A stretch of DNA of 64,000 nucleotides from Flavobacterium potami (GCF_020026915.1 NZ_JAINUY010000003.1:310001-374000); one strand, 5' to 3'; shown: positions 26,539-36,108, counted from the first letter of the stretch. Translations and numbers: made by a program. Notes: a model not told the origin generated them from the sequence alone.

Positions 26539-27297
26539 TTATTTTGAATTATATTTATCTTCTATGTAATTACTAATTAATAGACTGTTATTTGATAATC
26601 TAATAATTTCATTTTTCCATTCTTTACTAAAGGCTTTTGAAATTAATCTTTCGTTGTTTAAGTCAATTTTTATAAATTCTCTGTAAAAACTTTGTCCAGT
26701 AGTTCCCGTTTTTTCTCTTCCTATTTTTTCTATTTCTCTTTTTACAAAAGTTCCTTCAATACTTTTTGGAGGTTGTTGTCCATTTGCACTTAACTCAATC
26801 CAATACAGCAAAGCATACCATTTTTCTGCAATTTTTTTTTGTTTACCTTTATTAGGTTTATCGGCTGTATTTTGTTGAGGTTCTTTAATTATAAAATCAT
26901 AAATTTCAAAGTAAGGTTCTACAATTAGTTTAAATTCCGCTATCAGTTCTTTAATAAAATCATTTGATTTATTTCTCTCTAATACGAAATACATTCTTTT
27001 TAATAGATATTTTTTATCTGAAATATTATATCTATCTTCTTTTAAAATAACATTTGGTAGCATTCGAAATCTCATTGGCAAACAACCTAAATCCTTTTCG
27101 TTTTCAATATTTTCAACTAATTTGACAATTGCTTTTTCAAACTCTGTTATTAGCAATTCATTATTAATATCCTGTTCCCAATAATCCGTTTTTGGTTTTT
27201 CTTTTGATTCTATTTTGCTTATAGTATCATTATACCAATTCATAAACGAAGCCTTTAAAGTATCGCTATTAATACTTAAAATTCCGAAACCATACAT
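26539..27297 (-). CDS. Unknown protein at the right edge of the mobile island (252 aa)
   Basis: Not recognised. Mostly helical and charged, with KQKKIAEKWYALLYWIELSA in the middle and a C-terminal half that could bind DNA (FVKREIEKIGREKTGTTGQS). Its start codon at 27297 is only ~34 bases from the point where photolyase sequence begins on the other strand, so it is the outermost gene of the island. A regulatory role like RteC-type proteins is possible but not supported by motif. Confidence 0.6.
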   Translation of the reverse strand: MYGFGILSINSDTLKASFMNWYNDTISKIESKEKPKTDYWEQDINNELLITEFEKAIVKLVENIENEKDLGCLPMRFRMLPNVILKEDRYNISDKKYLLKRMYFVLERNKSNDFIKELIAEFKLIVEPYFEIYDFIIKEPQQNTADKPNKGKQKKIAEKWYALLYWIELSANGQQPPKSIEGTFVKREIEKIGREKTGTTGQSFYREFIKIDLNNERLISKAFSKEWKNEIIRLSNNSLLISNYIEDKYNSK

Positions 27298-27330
27298 TAT
27301 TGCTTTCTTGGTAAAATTTAGCCAATTTAA

Positions 27331-27932
27331 ACCGCGAATATATGAGAGGTATTTACTGGCATAAAATGCCGGAATTTGCTACATTGAATTTTTTCAATAA
27401 TACAGAGAAACTTCCCAATTGGTACTGGACAGGAAAAACAAAAATGAACTGCCTTAAAGATGCCATAAAACAGTCTCTGACATTTGCCTACGCACATCAT
27501 ATCCAGCGTTTAATGATTACAGGAAATTTTGCTCTTCTGGCCGGAACAGATCCCAGCGAGGTTGATGCCTGGTATCTCGGTATTTATATAGATGCGCTCC
27601 ACTGGGTCGAAATTACCAATACTCGAGGTATGAGCCAGTTTGCAGACGGGGGAATTATAGGTACGAAGCCTTATGTAAGTTCAGCTTCTTATATTGATAA
27701 AATGAGCCATTACTGCGGGACCTGTTTTTATAATAAAGCAAAAAAAACAGGCGATAAAGCCTGTCCTTTTAACAGCCTGTATTGGAATTTTTATGACAGG
27801 CATGAAAGTAAGCTTGCCCAGAATCCGAGAATTGGAATGATGTATAAACTATGGCATAACATGAAGCCTGAAGATAAAACGGCATTATTACAGCAGGCGG
27901 ATTATTATTTAAAACATATCAATGAGCTGTAA
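27331..27932 (+). pseudogene. 3' fragment of a [4Fe-4S] cryptochrome/photolyase-related protein
   Basis: The reading frame matches the C-terminal ~200 residues of the iron-sulfur bacterial photolyase group (PhrB/FeS-BCP): REYMRGIYWHKMPEFATLNF, MITGNFALLAG, WYLGIYIDALHWVEITNTRG, MSQFADGGIIGTKPYVSSAS, and cluster cysteines at 37, 125, 128 and 141 (CGTC). Full-length proteins have about 500 residues, so the antenna and half of the FAD domain are missing. Match stops at 27331-27333 where WREY would be expected but the sequence reads into island DNA with a stop at 27312. The gene was cut by the island or by a later deletion. Confidence 0.82.
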
Positions 27933-27960
27933 AGACGCCATTGATAGTATTACAAAAGAA

Positions 27961-27985
27961 AAAGCTGCCTTTTAAGGGCAGCTTT
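27961..27985. terminator. Bidirectional terminator
   Basis: Arms aaagctgcc and ggcagcttt around a seven-base loop, between the converging photolyase remnant and hsp20. Confidence 0.75.
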
Positions 27986-28008
27986 CCATTATGAGCAGGG
28001 ATGAATTT

Positions 28009-28461
28009 TTAAGAAATCTCAATCATCCTTGGTGTCTTTTCTCTGGCCTGTTCCAGTTTTGGAATAGAGAGCAGTAAAATTCCGTTTTCATAACGGGCAC
28101 GGATTTTATCCTCGTCTACCACATTTTTAGGAAGTACAAAACTTCTCTGGAACGATTGATAACTGAACTCTCTGCGGGTGTAATTTTCCTGCTCTGTATT
28201 TACCTGATGCTGCTTGGATGAAGAAATCAGCAGCTGTCCATTATCAAGGGTAACTTGAAAGTCTTCCTTGTTCATACCAGGCGCGGCAACTTCTACTTCA
28301 TAATTCTCATCAGTTTCCTTAATGTTTACTGAGGGCAGTGTGGTGCTTGTGGTTGAAAAATTGTTGTTTTCCCAATTGAAAAGATCGCGGCCAAAAACAT
28401 CATCAAAAAACAAGCGTTGGAACCCAGGCACGCTGGCTCCGTTTCTTCTAATAAGATTCAT
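28009..28461 (-). CDS. Hsp20/alpha-crystallin small heat shock protein
   Basis: Small heat-shock chaperone of 150 residues. The alpha-crystallin domain runs from about 45 to 140 (NYEVEVAAPGMNKEDFQVTL, ENGILLLSIPK near the end), with a short N-terminal arm (RLFFDDVFGRDLF) and a C-terminal EIS tail in place of the usual IxI. It forms oligomers that hold unfolding proteins. It is preceded by a carbonic anhydrase gene on the same strand, from which it is separated by a perfect palindrome. Typical length and full domain. Confidence 0.95.
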   Translation of the reverse strand: MNLIRRNGASVPGFQRLFFDDVFGRDLFNWENNNFSTTSTTLPSVNIKETDENYEVEVAAPGMNKEDFQVTLDNGQLLISSSKQHQVNTEQENYTRREFSYQSFQRSFVLPKNVVDEDKIRARYENGILLLSIPKLEQAREKTPRMIEIS

Positions 28462-28556
28462 AACTGTAATTTTTAAAATTGTTATACAATAAATTTTTGA
28501 ACTTGCACAAAGATGTGCGCCAGCAAAAAAACAAAAAATATGCCAGTGGTTAATTC

Positions 28557-28592
28557 TGACATTTTTTCATAATTAATTATGAAAAAATGTCA
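28557..28592. repeat. 36-bp perfect palindrome upstream of hsp20
   Basis: Bases 28557-28592 read the same on both strands (tgacattttttcataatt and its reverse complement). It lies between the carbonic anhydrase stop (28625) and the hsp20 start (28461), both on the minus strand. It could end the anhydrase transcript or be an operator for heat-shock control. Confidence 0.75.
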
Positions 28593-28624
28593 TTTTGATC
28601 TATAAATCGTTGCAGCTGTTTTAT

Positions 28625-29269
28625 TTATGATCCAAAATTAATAGTTTCAGGAAAAAATACCACTTCCCCTGTAGTAATGTCGTGTGATCCTCCAACAATT
28701 CCAATTTCTCCCTTTTCAATCATTTCTTTGAGTATCGGACTGCGCTGCATAATTGATGCAACAGTACGTTTAACATTAATAACCGAAACATTTTCCACAA
28801 AAGCAGCATTGCCTGAATTGCGGTTTTCTTTTGTCTGGGTTTCATCATCAACTGCAGGTCTTATTTTGGTCAGTAACGCTGTGAGATTACCCATTTCGAC
28901 GTGGTCGCAGGCACCTTTTACAGCACCGCATTTGGTATGGCCGAGTACTACAATAATTTTTGACCCTGCCACCTTGCAGCCAAATTCCATGCTGCCTAAG
29001 ATATCCTCGTTGATAATGTTTCCGGCAATACGTACGCTGAAGACATCCCCAAGTCCCTGATCGAAAATTAATTCTGCTGAAGTTCTACTATCGATACAGC
29101 TCAGAATTACAGCAAAAGGATGCTGGCCGTCTGAAGTTTCATTGGCCTGCTGCAGAAGATTACGGTTTACTTTCAGGTTGCTTACAAATCTCTGGTTTCC
29201 TTCCTTTAGAAGCTCTAAAGCCTTGGAAGGAGTTATTGCTGCCTGCATTTCTTTAGTTAATGTTTTCAT
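28625..29269 (-). CDS. Beta-class carbonic anhydrase
   Basis: Zinc enzyme of 214 residues that interconverts CO2 and bicarbonate. Zinc ligands and the Asp-Arg dyad are visible: SCIDSRTSAEL (Cys58, Asp60, Arg62) and LGHTKCGAVKGA (His111, Cys114). It matches the bacterial beta-CA length. It starts at 29269 (MKTLTKEMQAAITPSKALEL) with no signal peptide, so it is cytosolic. It lies upstream of hsp20 on the same strand. Confidence 0.95.
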   Translation of the reverse strand: MKTLTKEMQAAITPSKALELLKEGNQRFVSNLKVNRNLLQQANETSDGQHPFAVILSCIDSRTSAELIFDQGLGDVFSVRIAGNIINEDILGSMEFGCKVAGSKIIVVLGHTKCGAVKGACDHVEMGNLTALLTKIRPAVDDETQTKENRNSGNAAFVENVSVINVKRTVASIMQRSPILKEMIEKGEIGIVGGSHDITTGEVVFFPETINFGS

Positions 29270-29773
29270 TTGTGAGTGGTGTTTAATGTTTATGATAAAA
29301 AAAAATTCCGGCTGCCGCGATTTAGGTATTTCAGGTTCTTTTAAAAATTCTTTTATATTGATTTGAATTGTTCTTGCTATATTGTACTGACCATAATACG
29401 AATACCATATTAAATACTGAAAAAAAGCTATATATCTACTAATGCATATAACTCAAAAGAAGTTTATTTTAGTTTTATTAATTAAAAGATAGTCAGCAAA
29501 TTTACCTGTTGAAAAGCTATAAAAAAAATCGCTTTAAGAAAAAAAATAATATTTTAAATACCGTTTTACCAACCCTAACATGGCGATAATATAATTATTT
29601 TTAGAAAAACTGACTTACTAAAGTTTCTTCAGTTACGGCCTATGGAACAATAATGTCTCAAAATTGAAAATGATTCCCTATTTTAGTTGAAATTGTGAAA
29701 TACCTAAGCAAAATAATATAAAGAAAATCAGCAGAAGAAATTTACCTTCGATGATTAAAACAACTAAAACGCT
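29270..29773. other. Intergenic region between divergent genes
   Basis: About 500 AT-rich bases between the divergent carbonic anhydrase and histidine kinase genes, presumably holding both promoters. TTACCTTCG near 29742 resembles a degenerate TAnnTTTG box for the kinase. No gene, repeat or hairpin was found. Confidence 0.6.
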
Positions 29774-31282
29774 ATGTACCAAAATCCAGGACTTTTGAAT
29801 GATATAGTGGGGGCACTTCCTTTGCCTGTCGCAGTATACACAGGAGACAGCTTAAAGGTTGAAATTGCCAATCCTGCCATGATCAGGACCTGGGGAAAAG
29901 GAGATCAGGTAATTGGAAAAAATTATCCCGATATTGTTCCCGAAATTCAAGACCAGCAGATTATTGATCAGGCTCTTACTGTCCTTAAAACCGGAATCCC
30001 ATTTCATGCGAAAAATAAAAAAGTAGACCTTGTTATTCAAGGGGTAATGACCGAACACTATTTTAACTACAGTTTTATTCCTCTTTTTAATGAGAAAGGC
30101 GAAGTATACGGAGTGCTTAATACGGGAGCCGATGTCACTGATCTTCACCAGGCTAAAGAAGAGGCAAAAAGTGCAAACGAAAAACTTACCATGGCAATTG
30201 ATGCCGCGGGTCTTGGAACCTACGAAATAGATCTGGCTACAAAAACAGTTAAAACTTCAGGAAATTTTAACGCCATCTGGTCTATTGAAAAAGAGGTAAG
30301 TAATGAAGAGCTGATCGCCAGGCTGCATCCGGATGATTTACCCGTACGCGAAAAAGCGCACGAGCAGGCCCTGATCACTGGAAAAATCAGCTATGAGACA
30401 AGGATACTTCAAGAGGACCATTCTGTAAAGTGGACAAAAATTAATGGTAAGATAATCAATGACCAGCAAGGGAACCCAAAAACAATTATCGGCATTATAC
30501 AGGATATTCAGGAGCAGCGTGCCTTTGAAGAAGAGCTGAAAAAACAGGTTGTCGACCAGACAGAAGAACTGCAGCGTTCCAACAATGACCTGCTGCATTT
30601 TGCAGGAATAGTGAGCCATGACCTCAGGGAACCTGTTCGAAAAATTAAAATATTCAACACCCTTTTAAGCAATGAGAAAAAACCAGGTTTCTATAGAACT
30701 TCAAAAAAATACCTTTCTAAAATTAACCACTCTGCTCAAAGGATGGAAAACATAATTGAGGGCATCCTCACCTATTCTACCCTGGACAAAACTGCGCAGT
30801 CCTTCGAGAAAATAGACCTTAATGAAATCCTTGAAAACATAAAGACAGATCTCGAACTTGTTATACAGGAAAAAGATGCTGTTTTAATTACATCCGAGCT
30901 TCCTGAAATAGAAGGCGCGTCAATTTTAATCAACCAGCTTTTCTACAACCTGATTCAAAACGCGCTTAAATTCTCAAAAGCAGACGTGCCGCCAAGGGTA
31001 ATTATAACCTCTGGTCTTATAAATGATAACGGTGTTGACTGCGTGAAAATAATAATTAAAGATAACGGCATTGGACTGGATCCGGCATTTAACGAAAGGA
31101 TATTCAACGCTTTTGAAAGACTGCATTCCAAAGACCAGTACGAAGGGAATGGTCTTGGCCTTGCACTGTGCAGAAAAATTGTTAAAAGACACAATGGAAG
31201 CATCACGGCAGCAGGCGAAAAAGACAATGGAGCTGAATTCACTGTCATACTTCCTCTTAGACATGAGGATAAAATTTCCTAA
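29774..31282 (+). CDS. PAS-domain sensor histidine kinase
   Basis: Cytosolic histidine kinase of 502 residues with no membrane segment. Two PAS domains (about 8-130 and 135-255, the second with a PAC-like IIGIIQDIQEQR), a coiled linker, a HisKA domain with phospho-acceptor His282 in GIVSHDLREPVRK, and an HATPase domain (about 375-498) with NLIQNALKFS, DNGIGLD and GNGLGLALCRKIV. The absence of a membrane anchor suggests sensing of an internal cue. No response-regulator gene is adjacent, so the partner is elsewhere. Confidence 0.93.
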   Translation: MYQNPGLLNDIVGALPLPVAVYTGDSLKVEIANPAMIRTWGKGDQVIGKNYPDIVPEIQDQQIIDQALTVLKTGIPFHAKNKKVDLVIQGVMTEHYFNYSFIPLFNEKGEVYGVLNTGADVTDLHQAKEEAKSANEKLTMAIDAAGLGTYEIDLATKTVKTSGNFNAIWSIEKEVSNEELIARLHPDDLPVREKAHEQALITGKISYETRILQEDHSVKWTKINGKIINDQQGNPKTIIGIIQDIQEQRAFEEELKKQVVDQTEELQRSNNDLLHFAGIVSHDLREPVRKIKIFNTLLSNEKKPGFYRTSKKYLSKINHSAQRMENIIEGILTYSTLDKTAQSFEKIDLNEILENIKTDLELVIQEKDAVLITSELPEIEGASILINQLFYNLIQNALKFSKADVPPRVIITSGLINDNGVDCVKIIIKDNGIGLDPAFNERIFNAFERLHSKDQYEGNGLGLALCRKIVKRHNGSITAAGEKDNGAEFTVILPLRHEDKIS

Positions 31283-31311
31283 AGATTTATTAGATCGTAT
31301 TACAGCAACTA

Positions 31312-31740
31312 TTATTTCGCTTCTCTATAGATTTCAATTTTGCCTGCAACAGCAAAACTTAAAAGATAATCTATTGCTTCTGTATAGGTATCATTCGTTA
31401 AATTAATCTTCATTTTCTTGTAAAACGGACCCGCTGACTGTATATTCTGATTTGTGGATAGTATAAAATAATGCGGCAGGATGTGTTTTGCTGTTTCTTT
31501 ACGCAGCACTGCCTCTGTGATTTCTTCTTTTTTTTCTTCAATAAAATAATTTCCTGGAAAATTTAATCTGTTTTGATCTATAAATACCAAAAGCTGGTCG
31601 AGTTCCATTTTGCTGAATGCCTGCAGCTTTATAGTCCTGCTGTTAAGGCTCATAAGTTTAAGCCATGTGATATTTACAACCAGCTTTTTTAAAACTGCAT
31701 CATTATTAAAATAAGCTAACTGCGTATTAAGTGAATACAT
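31312..31740 (-). CDS. Unknown small protein (142 aa)
   Basis: Not recognised. An alpha/beta protein of 142 residues, MYSLNTQLAYFNNDAVLKKL, with no signal peptide, probably of the small conserved Bacteroidota hypotheticals. It converges on the histidine kinase, their ends being 30 bases apart. Codon use is like that of its neighbours, which supports a real gene. Confidence 0.6.
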   Translation of the reverse strand: MYSLNTQLAYFNNDAVLKKLVVNITWLKLMSLNSRTIKLQAFSKMELDQLLVFIDQNRLNFPGNYFIEEKKEEITEAVLRKETAKHILPHYFILSTNQNIQSAGPFYKKMKINLTNDTYTEAIDYLLSFAVAGKIEIYREAK

Positions 31741-32009
31741 ACAATGCAGACCAGTTTTGAATTAAAAATTTATGAATTTGATGATGCGAAAAATGCTTTT
31801 AAATACTGATAATGGAGCAATGATAACCAAGAATGCTCTTTATTGGCTTCTGAACAGTTTTAAAAGTCCCTCTTTTACCCTGCTAACTTAGTGAGAATTA
31901 GACTGAGAAAATACCAACGATAAAATTTAGAATCATTCTATTTTTTTTACTTCATAAACTGTTAGATTTTAAAGTAATTTTATTGTGTAAACAAATCGAA
32001 TTCAATACA

Positions 32010-32393
32010 ATGAGGTTAGAAAAGGACGAAAAATCGCTGCACGAATATCTTCAGGAAATTGATAAAAAAATAGATCTTTTAAATGATCAAAAGATACTGT
32101 TTTTTATTGATTATTTGGCACTTGGCCTCAGCAAGGATGACGCAGAGGACTGTCTTAAATGGGAAAATATCTTATTTGTGGTGCCGGACCGCCATATATC
32201 CAATCAAATAAAAAAATACAAATACTCCATATCCAGAATTCATTTTCTGACCAACCCTAACGCTGAGAAGATCCATATTTTCGATTTCAACGACTGGAGG
32301 AACAGCACCCGAAATAAAACACAATTTCAGATCAGGGAATTTCTCAAAACCAATTTTGGAGGTGTAAAAAAACAAGATCATGATTCCAAGTAA
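32010..32393 (+). CDS. Unknown protein (127 aa)
   Basis: Not recognised. A cytosolic protein of 127 residues with a helical N-terminal half (KSLHEYLQEIDKKIDLLNDQ) and an alpha/beta second half (ENILFVVPDRHISNQIKKYK, HIFDFNDWRN). The ATG at 32010 is preferred over a TTG at 31983. It is followed 28 bases later by a VIT family gene on the same strand, and could be co-transcribed with it. Confidence 0.6.
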   Translation: MRLEKDEKSLHEYLQEIDKKIDLLNDQKILFFIDYLALGLSKDDAEDCLKWENILFVVPDRHISNQIKKYKYSISRIHFLTNPNAEKIHIFDFNDWRNSTRNKTQFQIREFLKTNFGGVKKQDHDSK

Positions 32394-32420
32394 AATTTAA
32401 ACAACCAAAAAAACAGCACT

Positions 32421-33110
32421 ATGCACAACGAAAACCATTATATCAACAGAAGCGGATGGCTCAGGGCTGCGGTGCTCGGAGCAAACGACGGAATACTTTC
32501 CACTACAAGTTTAGTTATCGGGGTTGCAGCGGCAAGTGCAACCAGAGAACCTATTCTGCTTGCTGCTGTTGCAGGACTGGTGGCCGGGGCTCTTTCTATG
32601 GCAGCTGGGGAATACGTATCGGTAAGTTCCCAATCAGATGTCGAATCTGCTGATTTAACAAGAGAGAAAGCTGCACTTGAAACCATGCCTGATGAAGAAC
32701 TTGAGGAATTAACAGAGATTTACATTCAAAGAGGACTTGATAAAGAGTTAGCCGGACTGGTCGCACGCAAATTGATGGCTCACGACGCTCTGGCTGCCCA
32801 TGCAAGAGATGAACTGGGAATCAATGAAATCACCCAGGCCAATCCCCTGACTGCTGCCTTTGCATCAGCAGTATCGTTCATTGTGGGCGGTACACTTCCG
32901 CTTTTGACAGCTATTTTTGCTCCCATAAAAGACATGGTATTTTTCCAATATGGATTTTCGATACTTTTTTTAGCTTTTTCAGGAATTCTAGCAGCTAAAG
33001 CAGGTGGGTCAAATACATTCAAAGCTGTTTTGCGCATCTGCATTTGGGGTACATTCGCAATGGCAGCCTCTGCTCTGGTTGGATATCTTTTTGGAGTTCA
33101 GACCGCTTAA
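32421..33110 (+). CDS. VIT1/CCC1 family metal transporter
   Basis: Inner-membrane protein of 229 residues of the VIT1/CCC1 family, with five membrane segments: SGWLRAAVLGANDGILSTTS and the AAGEYVSVSSQSDVE segment are conserved family signatures. The family moves iron(II) or manganese(II) out of the cytosol. A Glu-rich middle part (TREKAALETMPDEELEELTE) supplies metal-binding carboxylates. Good length and complete domains. Confidence 0.92.
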   Translation: MHNENHYINRSGWLRAAVLGANDGILSTTSLVIGVAAASATREPILLAAVAGLVAGALSMAAGEYVSVSSQSDVESADLTREKAALETMPDEELEELTEIYIQRGLDKELAGLVARKLMAHDALAAHARDELGINEITQANPLTAAFASAVSFIVGGTLPLLTAIFAPIKDMVFFQYGFSILFLAFSGILAAKAGGSNTFKAVLRICIWGTFAMAASALVGYLFGVQTA

Positions 33111-33194
33111 AAATTAATCTAATCTTAAGCGCGTCCGAAAAATAAGAACCACAACAATTCGTTATTTCGTATATATCTAAAAACAAACTGTAAA

Positions 33195-33629
33195 ATGAAA
33201 CTAATCACAATGTTCTTTTTACTGACAGTGCTTCCGATTAATTGGGAACCTGACTTTAATAATGCAAAAAAAACGGCAAAGGAAAAGCACGAATTAATTC
33301 TGCTGAACTTCTCGGGTTCAGACTGGTGCGGGCCTTGTATCGTCCTTCGCAGAGATTATCTTGAAAGTCCGAGCTTCACTGATATGGCAAATGAAAACCT
33401 GGTGCTGGTTAATGCTGATTTTCCAAGAAAGAAAAAAAATATTGGCCCCCCTGAGCAGGTCAAACGCAACGAAGATTTAGCTGAAATATACAATAAAGAA
33501 GGAAGTTTCCCCTTAACCCTACTTCTCGATGCCGATGGCAAAGTACTTAAAACCTGGCATGGAAAACCAGAAATATCACCCGAGCAGTGGACAGCCGAAA
33601 TAAAAGCAATCTGTGAGAGCCGAAAATAA
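33195..33629 (+). CDS. Thioredoxin-family protein
   Basis: Thioredoxin-fold protein of 144 residues with a short N-terminal hydrophobic export segment (MKLITMFFLLTVLPINW) and the active site GSDWCGPCIVL (Cys45, Cys48). It probably works in the periplasm on disulfides. It overlaps the following ApbE gene by 17 bases and belongs to a four-gene operon (thioredoxin, ApbE, DUF4266, DUF3570) that recurs in Bacteroidota and Shewanella-like bacteria. Confidence 0.88.
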   Translation: MKLITMFFLLTVLPINWEPDFNNAKKTAKEKHELILLNFSGSDWCGPCIVLRRDYLESPSFTDMANENLVLVNADFPRKKKNIGPPEQVKRNEDLAEIYNKEGSFPLTLLLDADGKVLKTWHGKPEISPEQWTAEIKAICESRK

Positions 33630-34563
33630 CATCCGCAAAAACTATAAATTCTCGCAATCCCTGAAACTCATGGGGAACAACTTTACTATTACTGTTGTGG
33701 CCCAAAATGAAAAAACAGGAAATGAGCATATTGCCCTAGCAGTTGAAGAAATCAGAAGGATTGAAAAACTTTTAACTACTTATAAAGAGGACAGCCAGAC
33801 GAATTTGATCAACGATAATGCAGGAATAGCAGCCGTCAAAGTTGATCTGGAAGTCTTTAATCTCATTGAAAGGTCTATGGGAATTTCCAGAATTACACAA
33901 GGTGCATTTGATATCTCTTATGGAAGTATCGATAAAAGCCTATGGAATTTTGACAAAACCATGACCCGTTTACCTGATGCGGAAACGGCACTAAAAATGG
34001 TGCATCTTATCGATTATAGAAATATAATCCTGGACAAAGAAAACACCACTGTATTTTTAAAAGAAAAAGGAATGCGGATTGGTTTTGGAGGCATTGGAAA
34101 AGGATATGCCGCCGAAATGGCAAAGCAGGTTCTGATGAGAAACAATGTCCACAGCGGTATTATCAATGCCAGCGGGGATTTATCTGCGTGGGGACTTCAG
34201 CCTGACGGCAGAAAATGGACTATTGGAGTTGCTGATCCAGACTCTCCCAATGCTGCTTTTTCGTATATGGAAATCTCTAATAAAGCAGTGGCAACTTCTG
34301 GAAATTATGAAAAGTTCGTCACCATTAACGGTAAAAAATATTCGCATACCATTGACCCAAAAACAGGTCTGCCTATAACAGGAATAAAAAGTGTTACCAT
34401 TATAGCTTCAAATGCAGAATTTGCAGATGCGATGGCCACCCCAATTGCTGTGATGGGAATTAAAGCAGGCCTCTTTTTAATAGATCAGATACCTGATTTA
34501 TACTGCATAATAATTGATGACAACAACAAAATTTACACCTCCAAAAACATCCGTCTAAAATGA
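33613..34563 (+). CDS. apbE: FAD:protein FMN transferase (ApbE family)
   Basis: Protein of 316 residues that attaches FMN covalently to Ser/Thr of partner flavoproteins using FAD and Mg. Family motifs: SLKLMGNNFTITVVA near the N-terminus, FGGIGKGYAAEM, GIINASGDLSAWG, and SHTIDPKTGLPI near the Mg/FAD site. GTG start at 33613 inside the thioredoxin gene; no convincing signal peptide, so a lipoprotein form is not evident. The DUF4266 gene starts at 34560, overlapping its stop. Confidence 0.9.
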   Translation: MRAENNIRKNYKFSQSLKLMGNNFTITVVAQNEKTGNEHIALAVEEIRRIEKLLTTYKEDSQTNLINDNAGIAAVKVDLEVFNLIERSMGISRITQGAFDISYGSIDKSLWNFDKTMTRLPDAETALKMVHLIDYRNIILDKENTTVFLKEKGMRIGFGGIGKGYAAEMAKQVLMRNNVHSGIINASGDLSAWGLQPDGRKWTIGVADPDSPNAAFSYMEISNKAVATSGNYEKFVTINGKKYSHTIDPKTGLPITGIKSVTIIASNAEFADAMATPIAVMGIKAGLFLIDQIPDLYCIIIDDNNKIYTSKNIRLK

Positions 34564-34793
34564 AAAAGCCAAAGCAAAAAATTCTCGTACTCTTATGCAG
34601 TACTGCTCTTGCCGGCCTGCTGCTCACCTCCTGCACTTCTGTGAAGGAATATCAAAAAGGAAAACTCAATGACTCTGAAATGGTGCTTTCCAACAGGAAA
34701 ATCGAAAAAACGGAACTTAGTTTCCAATCCTACCGCGAGGGAGCTTCCGGGGCAAATTCAGGAAAAAGCGGCGGCGGGTGCGGCTGTAATTAA
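34560..34793 (+). CDS. DUF4266 lipoprotein
   Basis: Small lipoprotein (77 residues) with a lipobox LLTSCTSVKEY (Cys25), a charged central part and a Gly/Cys tail GGGCGCN. The family DUF4266 is found next to DUF3570 genes as here (17-base gap). Role unknown; possibly receives flavin from the neighbouring ApbE (Ser/Thr-rich, SFQSYREGASGANSG), which is inference. Confidence 0.85.
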   Translation: MKKPKQKILVLLCSTALAGLLLTSCTSVKEYQKGKLNDSEMVLSNRKIEKTELSFQSYREGASGANSGKSGGGCGCN

Positions 34794-34810
34794 TTTTCAT
34801 ACGCTAAAAA

Positions 34811-35995
34811 ATGAAAAGAATTTTCATAACAGGATTTGCTTTACTGGCATTGTTTCAGACAAGAGCACAAAATGTACCTGCTGATTCTACCAGTTACAAG
34901 AGCAAAAAATTAAAGCTGGAAGAAGTAAATTTAGTCTCAAGCTATTATAAGCAGAATGGAGACAATTCAGCTGTTACAGGAGGGATTGGTTCGCAGCATC
35001 TTACCGATATTGCCAATACCATTGATGTAAAACTGGTAAAATACGGAGAAACAGGAATCAAACATACTTTTGATATTGAAGCAGGAATTGACCACTATAC
35101 CTCTGCCTCTTCCGATATGATTGATTTAAGCGCCAATTCATCTGCTTCTTCTTCAGATAACCGCTTCTACCCTTCATTGACTTATTTAAGGGAAAATGAG
35201 GAAAAAGGAAGGACCTATGCCTTCGGGGTCTCGTCATCAACCGAGTTTGATTATCAGTCTTTTGGAGCAAATATTGCCTTCTCGCAAAAAACAAAAAACA
35301 AAAACGGGGAATTTACAGCCAAATTTCAGACTTTTATTGATCAGTTAAAACTCATTGAGCCCGTGGAACTTCGCGCGCCCGGAAGCGAAGGCTACGGAAG
35401 TGCCAATAGGAATACATTTGCCGGAACGCTGAGTTATTCCCAGGTCATCAATAAAAACCTGCAGGTGCTTCTTGTTGGAGATTTTATCAGTCAGAATGGA
35501 TACTTAAGCCTTCCTTTCCACAGGGTATATTTTACTGATGGGTCTGTTCATCAGGAGAAAATGCCTGATACCAGACTTAAAATTCCCCTTGGAATAAGGG
35601 CCAGTTATTTCCTAGGTGACAATGTGATTATCAGGGCTTATTACAGGTACTATACAGATGACTGGAGCCTGAAAGCACATACGGCCGATCTTGAAATTCC
35701 AGTCAAATTAGCTCAGGCATTTTCGATAAGTCCGTTTTATAGATATTATACTCAAACTGGAACGAAATATTTTAAACCTTATGGAGAACATAGCGGAGCA
35801 GACGAATATTACACCAGTAACTATGATCTATCTAAGTTTGACAGTAGTTTCTTTGGAATGGGAATGAAATTCACGCCACTTAACGGAATCTTTGGACTTA
35901 AACACTGGAATACTTTGGAGATTCGTTATGGGCATTATACCAGAACCACTAATATGACTTCTGATATTATCAGCATTAACATAAAATATAAATAA
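34811..35995 (+). CDS. DUF3570 outer-membrane protein
   Basis: Exported beta-barrel-like protein of 394 residues (signal peptide ends FQTRAQ) ending in an aromatic/charged strand. The region KYGETGIKHTFDIEAGIDHY and SSSDNRFYPSLTYLRENEEK match DUF3570, whose genes accompany DUF4266, thioredoxin and ApbE genes. It probably forms a pore or assembly factor for a flavin-modified surface protein; the function is not established. Confidence 0.85.
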   Translation: MKRIFITGFALLALFQTRAQNVPADSTSYKSKKLKLEEVNLVSSYYKQNGDNSAVTGGIGSQHLTDIANTIDVKLVKYGETGIKHTFDIEAGIDHYTSASSDMIDLSANSSASSSDNRFYPSLTYLRENEEKGRTYAFGVSSSTEFDYQSFGANIAFSQKTKNKNGEFTAKFQTFIDQLKLIEPVELRAPGSEGYGSANRNTFAGTLSYSQVINKNLQVLLVGDFISQNGYLSLPFHRVYFTDGSVHQEKMPDTRLKIPLGIRASYFLGDNVIIRAYYRYYTDDWSLKAHTADLEIPVKLAQAFSISPFYRYYTQTGTKYFKPYGEHSGADEYYTSNYDLSKFDSSFFGMGMKFTPLNGIFGLKHWNTLEIRYGHYTRTTNMTSDIISINIKYK

Positions 35996-36000
35996 CACAT

Positions 36001-36036
36001 AATCAAACACTTAATCAAACACTTAATCAAACACTT
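36001..36036. repeat. Three tandem 12-bp repeats
   Basis: The unit aatcaaacactt occurs three times in a row just after the DUF3570 stop codon. Untranslated as far as seen; origin by slippage is likely. Confidence 0.9.
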
Positions 36037-36108
36037 AACAACATATACGTTTTTCGGCACGTTTATTGTTTTTACCGAAATATATTTAATGACTTAAAAA
36101 ATAAAATC

